Shown piece by piece: positions 1 through 7,665 of a DNA stretch of 64,000 nucleotides (positions are counted from its first letter, which is position 1; every line of letters starts with the position of its first letter). Origin of the DNA: Microvirga sp. ACRRW (GTDB lineage: Bacteria; Pseudomonadota; Alphaproteobacteria; Rhizobiales; Beijerinckiaceae); the NCBI RefSeq assembly GCF_022346925.1, contig NZ_JAKRNJ010000002.1, positions 434,001-498,000 of the forward strand. Direction: 5' to 3'. The translations under genes and the position numbers were made by a program. The notes beneath the pieces are model-generated. The model saw nothing but the letters and a program-made list of their open reading frames with translations. It did no database searches and was not told where the DNA came from.

Positions 1-272
1 CCGATCACCGGCGAGCCCGAGATGATCACCACCGAGGCATCGGGCCGGTCGCCGACGATGGCGTTGGCCAGCGCCCGCGAGCGGCGGAGATGGCCCAGGC
101 CGAAGGTATCGTGGCTGTAGATCAGGACCCTGGGGCCCCGGGCGGGGCTGGGCCAGATCGGGTGCGGAGCCGGTTCCTTGTTCAAAATGGTCGCCAAATC
201 CGCCATCCGGATGCCCCTTGGCAGGAAGGCGCGTCGGTTGACGACGCGTCTCCCGTCTCTACCTGTTCTCAT
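1..272 (-). CDS. Glycosyltransferase-like protein, N-terminal part (runs off the window)
   Basis: Reading leftward from an ATG at 272, about 90 codons stay open to the window edge. The protein has a basic N-terminus, then a beta strand and loop reading VLIYSHDTFGLGHLRRS, followed by ALANAIVGDRPDASVVIISGSP. This is the usual first Rossmann strand of GT-B glycosyltransferases of the MurG/UGT-like kind found in Rhizobiales. A GGAGGGGG tract sits just before ATG 272. A second ATG at 206 has AAGGGG at good spacing, so the start is uncertain. It is divergent from the ABC-like gene. The C-terminal catalytic half lies outside the window, so the substrate cannot be guessed. Confidence 0.65.
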   Translation of the reverse strand, partial: MRTGRDGRRVVNRRAFLPRGIRMADLATILNKEPAPHPIWPSPARGPRVLIYSHDTFGLGHLRRSRALANAIVGDRPDASVVIISGSPVI

Positions 273-350
273 GCCCCCTCCGATCAGATAAGGCGGGATC
301 GGGGATCGGGAAGAGGTCTCTTCAGCTTTGAAGGTTGTAACTCTACGTCA

Positions 351-3065
351 ATGGAAAAGAGCCTCTTTAGATATATCTGGAATCACTCAAGGCGCGACCA
401 GCTGTTCATATGCTTCATCGTGCTTTTGTCTCAACCGTTTTATTTCATTTCTCTCGACCTGCCTCGCCGGATCGTGAACGAAGCCATTCAGGGTGAGGCC
501 TTCAAGGACGGGAACGCTACGGCACCCTTCCTGCAAATCCATATCGACTGGCCCCAATGGCTGGGTGGCGGATCGCTTCAACTCTTCGACGGATTCCAGG
601 TGGGCAGGGTCGGTTTGTTGCTCGGCCTCTCGTCCCTGTTCCTGTTCTTCGTGGTCGTGAACAACGGCTTCAAATACTGGATCAACCTCGCCAAGGGCGT
701 CCTCGGGGAGCGGATGCTCCGGCGCATGCGCTTCGAGCTGTTCGCGATGGTTCTGCGATTCACGCCGGATGCGCTGCGCAACGTCAAATCCTCTGAGACC
801 GCCACCATTATCAAGGATGAGGTCGAACCCATTGGCGGGTTCATCGGCGATGCTTTCATCACGCCGGTCCTGCTCGGCATGCAGGCCTTGACGGCGCTGA
901 TCTTCATCATGGTGCAGAACATCTGGCTCGGCCTCATGGCCCTTGGCGTGATCGCGCTACAATTCACCATCATTCCCCGTCTGCGGCGGGAGCTTCTGCG
1001 CCTTGGCAAGCAACGCCAGCTCGCCTCCCGCGAGCTTGCGGGGCGCATCGGCGAGGTGCTCGACGGCATCGAGGTCGTGCACGTTCACAATGCCTATGCC
1101 TGGGAGCGGGCGGAGATCGGCGGCCGTCTGTTCGGTCTCTTCGCGATCCGCCTGAAGATCTATAACCGGAAATTCGCGGTCAAATTCCTCAACAATTTCC
1201 TGTCTCAGGTCACGCCGTTCCTGTTCTACGCCATCGGCGGTTATTTCGCCTTGCGCGGCACGCTCGACATCGGTCAGCTGGTGGCCGTGATCAACGCCTA
1301 TCGCGAGCTTCCGCCGCCCCTGAAGGAGCTGATCGATTGGGATCAGCAGCGCCTCGACGTGCAGGTGAAATACGATCAGGTCACCCAGCACTTTGCGGAA
1401 GAGCGTTTGGGGCCGATGATCGAAGCCAAGGAGGAGGCCGAGGGCGAGCCTCTGGTCGGGCCGCTTGTGGTCGAAGGGCTCAGCGTCAGCGGTCCGCACG
1501 GCGACCTGATCATCGATGATGCGTCCTTCTCCCTGGAGCTGCCGACCACCCTGGCGCTGATCTCCTACGGCAGTCCCGCGGCAAGCATCGTGGCGCGCAT
1601 CCTGGCTCGCCGCATCCCGAGTTTCGGCGGGCGCGTCTGCATCGGGGACCGGGAACTCATGCAGCTTTCTCCCGCCGTGACCGGCCACAGGATCGCCTAT
1701 GCGGGTGTCGATCCTATTCTCTTCCCCGGCAGCATTCGCGACAATCTCGTCTATGGCCTTCGCTTCAAGCCCGTGGGCCGCAGCGAGGAGGACAGGCGTG
1801 AGATGACCCAGCGCATCGCCGAGGCGGCGCGGACGGGCAATCCCTTCGAGAGCATCAGCGATCGCTGGATCGATTATGAACGGCTCGGCGTGAAGGACGA
1901 GCATGATCTCGACCGGGTGTTGGTCGGCCTGCTGGAGCGGGTCGAGATGGGGGAGGCGATCTACCTGTTCGGGCTTGCCGGTAGGATCGATCCGGAACGG
2001 CACACGGCGCTTGCGGAGCGCGTGGTCGAGGCTCGCCGCCGGTTGCGGGAGAACTTCCGCTCGAACGGGATGTCCGATCTCGTCGAGCCTTTCGATATGG
2101 ATCGCTACAACGAGCAGGCTACGATTGCCGAGAACCTGTTGTTCGGCGTTCCGATCTCCGACGAGTTCATGGGCCGCAATCTTGCCGACAATCCGCTGTT
2201 CCGCAGCGCCATCGACAGGGCGGGGCTCACCGACAAGCTCACCGAGATGGGCCTGCAGATTGCGGAGACCATGACCGAGATCTTCCAGGGCCTGCCGCCG
2301 GGCCATTCCCTGTTCGCGCAGTTCTCGTTCATCGGCGCGGATGAACTCCCCGAATACGAGGCCATCCTGCGCCGCCGGGCGAGGGGCAGGGGCGATCTGA
2401 GACGCGAAGAGCGGACGAAGCTCCTGTCCCTGCCGCTCGCTTATATCGAGGCCAGACACCGCCTCGGCCTGCTCGACGACGAGCTGAGGCAGCAGATCGT
2501 CGAGGCCCGCAAGCTCGTGCGCAAAACCCTCGAAAAGGCGGAGGCCGCTGGGGTGGATCTTTACGATCCCGAGGCGATCTGCATGGCCGCCCCTTTGCGC
2601 GACAACCTGCTCTTCGGCCGCGTCAATTATCAGGTCGCCGATGCCCGCCATAGGGTTGCGGAGGCCATTGCCACGGTCATTCGGGAACTCGATCTTCTGG
2701 AAGATGTCGAGCGGATCGGCCTGGATCATGAGGTAGGCGCCGCGGGCCGGCTCCTCTCTCCGCAAGAGCGGGCGAGCGTCAATCTGGTGCGCTGCCTAGT
2801 GAAACGGCCCGACATTCTCGTCATCGACGGTGCTCTCGCACCCTTCGACGAGGAGCGCGCTCATAAGATCCTCAAGGCCTTGCTCGATCACCTTGAACAA
2901 CAAAGCCTGTTCATGGTGCTGTCCAATGATCGACAGACCGAGGCTTTCGATGTTCAGATGCGTTTCAACAATGGACGTATTGTCACAGAAAAGGCGGCAG
3001 ACCCGCAGGGGCAACCTAAGAAGCCCCCGGCGGAGACCGCCCCGAGCGTAGGAGAGGTGGCATGA
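351..3065 (+). CDS. ABC exporter-like membrane protein with degenerate nucleotide-binding domain
   Basis: The product is about 904 residues from ATG 351; the frame stays open upstream to 90, but that stretch is antisense to the glycosyltransferase. The N-terminal ~330 residues look like a type I exporter membrane domain, with hydrophobic segments near 15-40, 80-110, 165-215 and 283-320. The nucleotide-binding domain follows but its catalytic motifs are lost. The P-loop position (~404) reads YGSPAASIVA with no GKS/T, the signature (~802) reads LSPQE, Walker B (~821) reads ILVIDG without the catalytic Glu, and the H-loop (~857) reads LSNDRQ. About 290 extra residues separate the Q-loop region from the signature and carry NLVYG/NLLFG-type motifs near 463, 593 and 750. 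ATP hydrolysis is therefore unlikely; a gating or scaffold role is inference. The stop overlaps the next start (ATGA). Confidence 0.8.
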   Translation: MEKSLFRYIWNHSRRDQLFICFIVLLSQPFYFISLDLPRRIVNEAIQGEAFKDGNATAPFLQIHIDWPQWLGGGSLQLFDGFQVGRVGLLLGLSSLFLFFVVVNNGFKYWINLAKGVLGERMLRRMRFELFAMVLRFTPDALRNVKSSETATIIKDEVEPIGGFIGDAFITPVLLGMQALTALIFIMVQNIWLGLMALGVIALQFTIIPRLRRELLRLGKQRQLASRELAGRIGEVLDGIEVVHVHNAYAWERAEIGGRLFGLFAIRLKIYNRKFAVKFLNNFLSQVTPFLFYAIGGYFALRGTLDIGQLVAVINAYRELPPPLKELIDWDQQRLDVQVKYDQVTQHFAEERLGPMIEAKEEAEGEPLVGPLVVEGLSVSGPHGDLIIDDASFSLELPTTLALISYGSPAASIVARILARRIPSFGGRVCIGDRELMQLSPAVTGHRIAYAGVDPILFPGSIRDNLVYGLRFKPVGRSEEDRREMTQRIAEAARTGNPFESISDRWIDYERLGVKDEHDLDRVLVGLLERVEMGEAIYLFGLAGRIDPERHTALAERVVEARRRLRENFRSNGMSDLVEPFDMDRYNEQATIAENLLFGVPISDEFMGRNLADNPLFRSAIDRAGLTDKLTEMGLQIAETMTEIFQGLPPGHSLFAQFSFIGADELPEYEAILRRRARGRGDLRREERTKLLSLPLAYIEARHRLGLLDDELRQQIVEARKLVRKTLEKAEAAGVDLYDPEAICMAAPLRDNLLFGRVNYQVADARHRVAEAIATVIRELDLLEDVERIGLDHEVGAAGRLLSPQERASVNLVRCLVKRPDILVIDGALAPFDEERAHKILKALLDHLEQQSLFMVLSNDRQTEAFDVQMRFNNGRIVTEKAADPQGQPKKPPAETAPSVGEVA

Positions 3066-3508
3066 CCCTTGAAACCGAGGTTCAGTCCCTGAGGCAGGTG
3101 CCGATGTTCCGGGATGTGGATCCGGCCCGCCTGAAGCTTCTCGCCTTTACCAGCGAGCGGGTGCAATTCGCCGCCGGCCAGCGATTCTTTTCGCAGGGAG
3201 ACCCTTCCGACGCGGCTTTTGTGCTCCTCGACGGGCGCGCGAGCGTTCTTCTCAACACGCCCACGGGAGAAATTCAGGTGGCACAACTCTCCAGCAATGC
3301 TCTTGTTGGCGAGATGGGCATTCTTTCCGATACGCCGCGTTCGGCAACCATCATGGCCGCCGAGCCAACCACGGCGCTTCGCATCGATAAGCGTGTTTTT
3401 CTCGAGTTATTGGCCCAATTCCCGCAGATGTCCCTGGCCGTGATGCGCGAATTGGCGCAGCGCCTCGAGCGGACGAACGCGCAGCTCGTGGCTCAATCTT
3501 CCTCATGA
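3062..3508 (+). CDS. Cyclic nucleotide-binding domain protein (Crp-type sensor domain only)
   Basis: This 148-residue protein is one cNMP-binding beta-roll with a short C-terminal helix and no DNA-binding domain. The phosphate-binding cassette GEMGILSDTPRSATI (~92-106) keeps the Glu and Arg that hold cAMP or cGMP in the family. The start overlaps the ABC-like gene's stop by four bases, so the two are translationally coupled and probably form a complex or regulatory pair. Two adenylate cyclases elsewhere in the window could supply the ligand. It has no helix-turn-helix, so it is not a transcription factor by itself. Confidence 0.85.
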   Translation: MTLETEVQSLRQVPMFRDVDPARLKLLAFTSERVQFAAGQRFFSQGDPSDAAFVLLDGRASVLLNTPTGEIQVAQLSSNALVGEMGILSDTPRSATIMAAEPTTALRIDKRVFLELLAQFPQMSLAVMRELAQRLERTNAQLVAQSSS

Positions 3509-3526
3509 TTTTTTGGATTTAGGGAT

Positions 3527-3543
3527 CTTTTCCCGGGGAAAAG
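3527..3543. promoter_or_regulatory. Perfect palindrome between cNMP-binding gene and transglycosylase
   Basis: CTTTTCCC and GGGAAAAG flank a single G, so the arms are perfect with almost no loop. That fits an operator better than a terminator. It lies 19 bases after the cNMP-binding gene's stop. No binding protein can be assigned. Confidence 0.25.
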
Positions 3544-3676
3544 ACGCTTTGGAAGCCCCTAAGATTGGCTTCTTACGGCCAAGCTGACCGAATCTCGACA
3601 CAACTACCCGTCAACTCTTGTCCCAGAATGACACAAGGGGTGGTTCGGACCCAAACCGGACCTTGCGGGAACAAGT

Positions 3677-4771
3677 GTGATGCCGAGTAATGCAAGAACG
3701 CTGCTGTGCGCTGTGCCGCAACCTGTTGCGGACCCGCGTTCAGGTGGCCGTCTCAAGACGGTTCATGTGGCCCTTGCTCTGGGCCTGATGGTTGGATTCC
3801 AGGGGCTGACGGCGGGACCTGCCGCCGTCGCCACCCTGCCAACCGCAATGGCGGGCGACAACTACTCATCTCACGCCAAATCGCGGATCGTGGCCAATCC
3901 CATCGTGGCCTCCGTGGCCTATGTGCCGGAGCTCGGCAAGCAGCCGGGTCTCTTCCAGGCGATTCTCGACGGGGCGTTCGCTCTCACCAAGAAGTCCAAG
4001 CCGAAGCCTCAGCCCCATCATGAGGACATGTACTCGGACGGAGCCAACCCGGACGAGATCATTCCCTTCAACGGGCGCAACATCCCGCGCTGGCTGGTTC
4101 ACTCCATCCTCAAGGCGGCCCATGTGACGGGCGTAGACCCGGTCTACATGATGACGCTGGCGGACGTGGAATCGAGCCTCTCGCCCGAGGCCAAGGCTCC
4201 GACCTCGTCAGCCGAGGGCCTGTTCCAGTTCATCGACCGTACCTGGCTCGAGATCGTCTCCATGCACGCGGCCGATTACGGCTTTACTGCCGCAGCCGCT
4301 GCCATCCGCATCGTCAATGGCGATCCGGTGGTGAGCGATAAGGACCGGGAATGGGTGATGAACCTGCGCACCGATCCCTATTTCTCGGCGCTGATGGCCG
4401 GTGAGCTGATCAAGGATGTTGAGCGCGCGCTCATCGCGCAGGGCGAGCGCGAGCTTGCGGAAGCCGAGCTCTACCTCGCTCATTTCCTCGGCGCCAGGAG
4501 CGCCGTGCGCTTCCTGGAGGTGCTCGACCAGGACCCGAACATGAAGGCCTCCAAGCTGTTCCCGGCAGCAGCCAAGGCCAATACGGGCCTGTTCATGGAA
4601 GGCAAGGGCCGTAAGCGCCGCCCGGTCTCGGTCGCCGAGCTTTACAACAAGATCGACTCGAAGATCGTGCGCCGCCTCGACCGCTATGAAGGCATTGGCC
4701 CCTATCTCGCCGAGGTCACACGCCCGGCAGTCGCTTCCGATGTGGCGGAGACCAGCGCGGTGACGCGCTGA
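3677..4771 (+). CDS. Lytic transglycosylase-like (SLT fold) protein
   Basis: The product is 363-364 residues, starting with GTG at 3677 or the adjacent ATG at 3680. Residues ~27-50 form a hydrophobic, signal- or anchor-like helix (VHVALALGLMVGFQGL), so export to the periplasm is likely. A proline/lysine-rich linker precedes a goose-lysozyme-like domain. VESSLSPEAKAPTSSAEGLFQF (~164-185, split here only by eye) supplies the expected catalytic Glu and the SSAxGLFQF motif of soluble lytic transglycosylases, which cleave peptidoglycan glycan strands. It stands alone; the next gene is convergent. The preceding intergenic stretch shows no clear promoter. Confidence 0.8.
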   Translation: MMPSNARTLLCAVPQPVADPRSGGRLKTVHVALALGLMVGFQGLTAGPAAVATLPTAMAGDNYSSHAKSRIVANPIVASVAYVPELGKQPGLFQAILDGAFALTKKSKPKPQPHHEDMYSDGANPDEIIPFNGRNIPRWLVHSILKAAHVTGVDPVYMMTLADVESSLSPEAKAPTSSAEGLFQFIDRTWLEIVSMHAADYGFTAAAAAIRIVNGDPVVSDKDREWVMNLRTDPYFSALMAGELIKDVERALIAQGERELAEAELYLAHFLGARSAVRFLEVLDQDPNMKASKLFPAAAKANTGLFMEGKGRKRRPVSVAELYNKIDSKIVRRLDRYEGIGPYLAEVTRPAVASDVAETSAVTR

Positions 4772-4787
4772 TCCAAATGGCTTTTGA

Positions 4788-5024
4788 TCAGAACGCCTTG
4801 AACGTGATGATCGTGTGAGTGTCCGCGATCTCGGGGATCACCTGCACGTTCTGGGCGATGAAATGGCCGATATCGACGCCGTCATCCACGTGGAACTTGG
4901 CGAGAATGTCGTAATTGCCTGCGGTCGAGTAGATCTCGGACGCGATTTCCCGGTCGGCGAGGGCGTTGGCGACCGCGTAGGTCTTGCCGAGTTTGCACTT
5001 GATCTCGACGAAGAAGGTCTGCAT
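4788..5024 (-). CDS. Lrp/AsnC-type ligand-binding (RAM) domain protein
   Basis: This 78-residue protein is only the C-terminal effector-binding/oligomerisation half of an Lrp/AsnC regulator, without the helix-turn-helix. It contains the typical pattern TAGNYDILAKFHVDD and ends in TIITFKAF. Stand-alone RAM proteins of this size are common in Rhizobiales and are thought to bind amino acids and form rings. ATG 5024 is preceded by GGAG at six bases; the in-frame TTG at 5036 is less likely. It is convergent with the transglycosylase gene. Confidence 0.85.
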   Translation of the reverse strand: MQTFFVEIKCKLGKTYAVANALADREIASEIYSTAGNYDILAKFHVDDGVDIGHFIAQNVQVIPEIADTHTIITFKAF

Positions 5025-5115
5025 GGGGCGCTCCAAAAGGCGTCGGCATCAGCAACGGTGACGGTGCGGGAGGTATGGCACGGACGGCGTCCGCGTGAAC
5101 AGCCCCCGCCTCGAT

Positions 5116-6420
5116 TTAAACCCGTCCGATGCTCACGTATGTGAAGCCGTTCCGGTCCATCTCCTCAGGCCGGTAGACGTTGCGCAGGTCCACCACCACG
5201 GGTTCCGCCAGGGCTGCCTTGAGGCGCTTGAGGTCGAGCGCCCGGAACATGTCCCATTCCGTCACGATCACCAGGGCATCGGCTCCACGCACGCAATCAT
5301 AGGCGTCCTTGGCGTATTCCACGTTGGTGAGCATGGAACTCGCCGCTTCCATGCCTTCCGGGTCATAGGCCCGCACCCGGGCGCCCGCATCCTGCAGCGC
5401 CGTGATGATGTCCAACGACGGCGCATCGCGCATGTCGTCCGTGTTGGGCTTGAAGGTCAGCCCCAGCACCGCGATGGTCTTGTCCCGCACCGAGCCGCCG
5501 CAGGCCGCGATGACTTTCCGGCCCATGGCGCGCTTGCGCTGGCTGTTGACCGCCGCCACCGTCTCCACGATGCGGATGGGAGCCTCGTAATCCTGCGCCG
5601 TCTTGATCAGCGCCAGCGTATCCTTCGGGAAGCACGAGCCGCCATAGCCGGGGCCGGCATTCAGGAACTTGGCGCCGATGCGGTTGTCCAGCCCGATGCC
5701 GCGGGCGACATCCTGCACGTTCGCGCCCACCTGCTCGCACAGATCCGCGATCTCGTTGATGAAGGTGATCTTGGTGGCCAGAAAGGCGTTGGCCGCATAT
5801 TTCGTCAGCTCCGCTGTGCGCCGCGACATGGCGAGTACCGGCGACTGGTTGAGGTAGAGCGGACGGTAGACCTCGTTCATGACGTTTTGCGCGCGCACCT
5901 CATCGGTGCCGATGACGATGCGGTCGGGGCGCTTGAAATCGGTAATCGCCGCCCCTTCACGCAGGAATTCCGGGTTGGAGACCACCGAGAAATCGGCGTC
6001 GGGGCGGGTTTCGCGGATGATGCGCTCCACCTCGTCGCCTGTGCCCACCGGCACGGTCGACTTGGTCACCACCACCGTATAGCCGCTGATGGCGCCTGCG
6101 ATGTCGCGGGCGGCCTGATAGACATAGGACAGGTCGGCATGGCCGTCGCCGCGGCGGGAGGGAGTGCCGACAGCGATGAACACGGCCTCTGCATTCCTGA
6201 CCGCGTCGGGCAGGTTAGTGGTGAAGGTCAGGCGGCCTTCGCGCACGTTGTTCGCCACGAGATCGTCGAGGCCGGGCTCGAAGATGGGGATCTCGCCGCG
6301 GTTGAGGGCCTCGATCTTGCTCGGGTCCTTGTCCACGCAGCAGACTTCGTGGCCGAAATCGGCAAAGCACGCCCCGGACACCAGACCAACATAACCAGAC
6401 CCGATCATCGCAATGCGCAT
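5116..6420 (-). CDS. ugd: UDP-glucose 6-dehydrogenase
   Basis: The 434-residue enzyme oxidises UDP-glucose to UDP-glucuronate with two NAD+, giving precursors for exopolysaccharide and LPS. The NAD-binding GSGYVGLVSG starts at residue 7. The catalytic Cys lies in GPGYGGSCFPKD (~256-267). The C-terminal UDP-binding domain has the conserved GLTFKPNTDDMRDAPS. Length and order are normal for the family. A good Shine-Dalgarno (AGGGGAG) precedes ATG 6420. It is transcribed away from the asparaginase gene, so the ~160 bases between them are a divergent promoter region. Confidence 0.95.
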   Translation of the reverse strand: MRIAMIGSGYVGLVSGACFADFGHEVCCVDKDPSKIEALNRGEIPIFEPGLDDLVANNVREGRLTFTTNLPDAVRNAEAVFIAVGTPSRRGDGHADLSYVYQAARDIAGAISGYTVVVTKSTVPVGTGDEVERIIRETRPDADFSVVSNPEFLREGAAITDFKRPDRIVIGTDEVRAQNVMNEVYRPLYLNQSPVLAMSRRTAELTKYAANAFLATKITFINEIADLCEQVGANVQDVARGIGLDNRIGAKFLNAGPGYGGSCFPKDTLALIKTAQDYEAPIRIVETVAAVNSQRKRAMGRKVIAACGGSVRDKTIAVLGLTFKPNTDDMRDAPSLDIITALQDAGARVRAYDPEGMEAASSMLTNVEYAKDAYDCVRGADALVIVTEWDMFRALDLKRLKAALAEPVVVDLRNVYRPEEMDRNGFTYVSIGRV

Positions 6421-6581
6421 CAGGATCGCTCCCCTCTCTCTTCAAAGCGACGGTTTAGGGCCTCCGGGACCGGGCCGCAACCCAGGGAAAGGCCGGGGAA
6501 CCGGCTCTTATGAAACAATACCCCCTTTGACATCCGGCCAAAGCGCGCCCAAAAGACCGCCGTTTCAGAAACGGGGCATTC

Positions 6582-7589
6582 ATGGATAACCCTTTCCTTG
6601 TCGAGGTCACCCGCGGACCATTGATCGAATCGCGCCATCGGGGCAGCGTTTCCGTGGTCGATGCGGATGGCGGGACAGTCCTTTCCATCGGCGACGTGGA
6701 CCGGCGGGTCTTCCCGCGCTCGGCCGTCAAGGCACTTCAGGCGCTTCCCCTGCTGGAGCAGGGCATCGCGGAAAAGTATGCCCTGACCGATGAAGAGATT
6801 GCGCTTGCCTGCGCCTCCCATTCGGGAGAGCCGGATCATGCGCGAGTGGCGCAGGCCATGCTGGCCAAGGCCGGACAGGATGTGGGATGCCTCGAATGCG
6901 GCACTCACTGGCCCATGGGCGAGGCGGCAAACCGGGCCCTTGCGGCTCAAGGCGGTACTCCGAATGCCCTTCACAACAATTGCTCGGGCAAGCATGCAGG
7001 CTTCATCTGCCTCGCCTGCGGGACAGGCGAGGACCCGAAGGGCTATGTGAGCGCCAGCCATCCGGTGCAGCGCATGGTGCGCGAGGCCCTGGAGGACATG
7101 ACGGGCGCCTGCCACACCATGGAGAATAGCGGCATCGATGGCTGCTCGATCCCGACTTACGCCATCCCACTGCCATCGCTCGCTTTCGGCTTCGCCAAGT
7201 TCGGCTCCGGCGCTCATCTTTCGCGTGAGACGAAAGCGGCGGCGGAGCGCATCCGCAAAGCCGTGGCGGGTCACCCCTTCATGGTGGCGGGGACAGACCG
7301 GTTCGACACCAAGCTCATGGACGTTCTGAAGGAGCGCGCCTTCGTGAAGGTCGGCGCCGAGGGCGTCTATTGCGCCGCCTTCCCGGAACTCGGCTACGGC
7401 GTCGCGCTCAAGGCCGAGGATGGAAACGCACGTGCGGCGGAAGTCATGATGGCCGGGCTCGTCCTGCGCTTCCTGCCCCTGAACGATCAGGAGCGTGCCG
7501 CCGTCGAGGCGCTTGCAAAGCCCGTGTTCAAGAACTGGAACGGCCTCGAAGTCGGCAGTATGCGCGCCACGCCTGCCCTTATGGGGTGA
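6582..7589 (+). CDS. L-asparaginase, Rhizobium-type class (PF06089)
   Basis: The 335-residue protein belongs to the asparaginase II family typified by Rhizobium etli enzymes, unrelated to E. coli AnsA/AnsB. It has the family's RSAVKALQALP (~46-56) with the Ser and Lys of the active site, ASHSGEPDH, HNNCSGKHAGF (~130-140) and MENSGIDGCSIP, whose Cys and Lys residues are the reported metal and catalytic ligands. It should hydrolyse asparagine to aspartate and ammonia. ATG 6582 has a GGGG tract about five bases upstream. A terminator follows the stop. Confidence 0.92.
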   Translation: MDNPFLVEVTRGPLIESRHRGSVSVVDADGGTVLSIGDVDRRVFPRSAVKALQALPLLEQGIAEKYALTDEEIALACASHSGEPDHARVAQAMLAKAGQDVGCLECGTHWPMGEAANRALAAQGGTPNALHNNCSGKHAGFICLACGTGEDPKGYVSASHPVQRMVREALEDMTGACHTMENSGIDGCSIPTYAIPLPSLAFGFAKFGSGAHLSRETKAAAERIRKAVAGHPFMVAGTDRFDTKLMDVLKERAFVKVGAEGVYCAAFPELGYGVALKAEDGNARAAEVMMAGLVLRFLPLNDQERAAVEALAKPVFKNWNGLEVGSMRATPALMG

Positions 7590-7614
7590 GTGCTTTCAAC
7601 GATGGACAATAGAA

Positions 7615-7650
7615 AAGGGCCGGTGAGATGATCTCCGACCCTTCCGTTTT
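7615..7650. terminator. Hairpin terminator shared by convergent asparaginase and RTX genes
   Basis: AAGGGCCGG pairs with CCGACCCTT (one mismatch), and the inner GAGA/TCTC extends the stem around a short TGA loop. It sits between two convergent stops. T-rich sequence follows on the plus strand and A-rich sequence precedes it, so it could act in both directions. Confidence 0.65.
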
Positions 7651-7665
7651 GTCGGGAAGCAGACC

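Noticed and set aside
957..2765. A 602-codon open frame antisense to the ABC-like gene
   Set aside because: Composition is typical of a reverse-strand shadow in GC-rich DNA, and the ABC-like frame has membrane segments and family motifs.
351..3065. Reading the ABC-like gene as a broken pseudogene
   Set aside because: The frame is intact over 900 codons with normal composition and a coupled downstream gene, so loss of ATPase motifs looks like divergence rather than decay.
4768..4791. CTGATC/GATCAG inverted repeat between the transglycosylase and AsnC-type genes
   Set aside because: The stem is only six bases with a long loop and partly lies inside coding sequence; no T-tract.
5095..6513. A 472-codon open frame antisense to ugd
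   Set aside because: UDP-glucose dehydrogenase motifs are unambiguous on the other strand.
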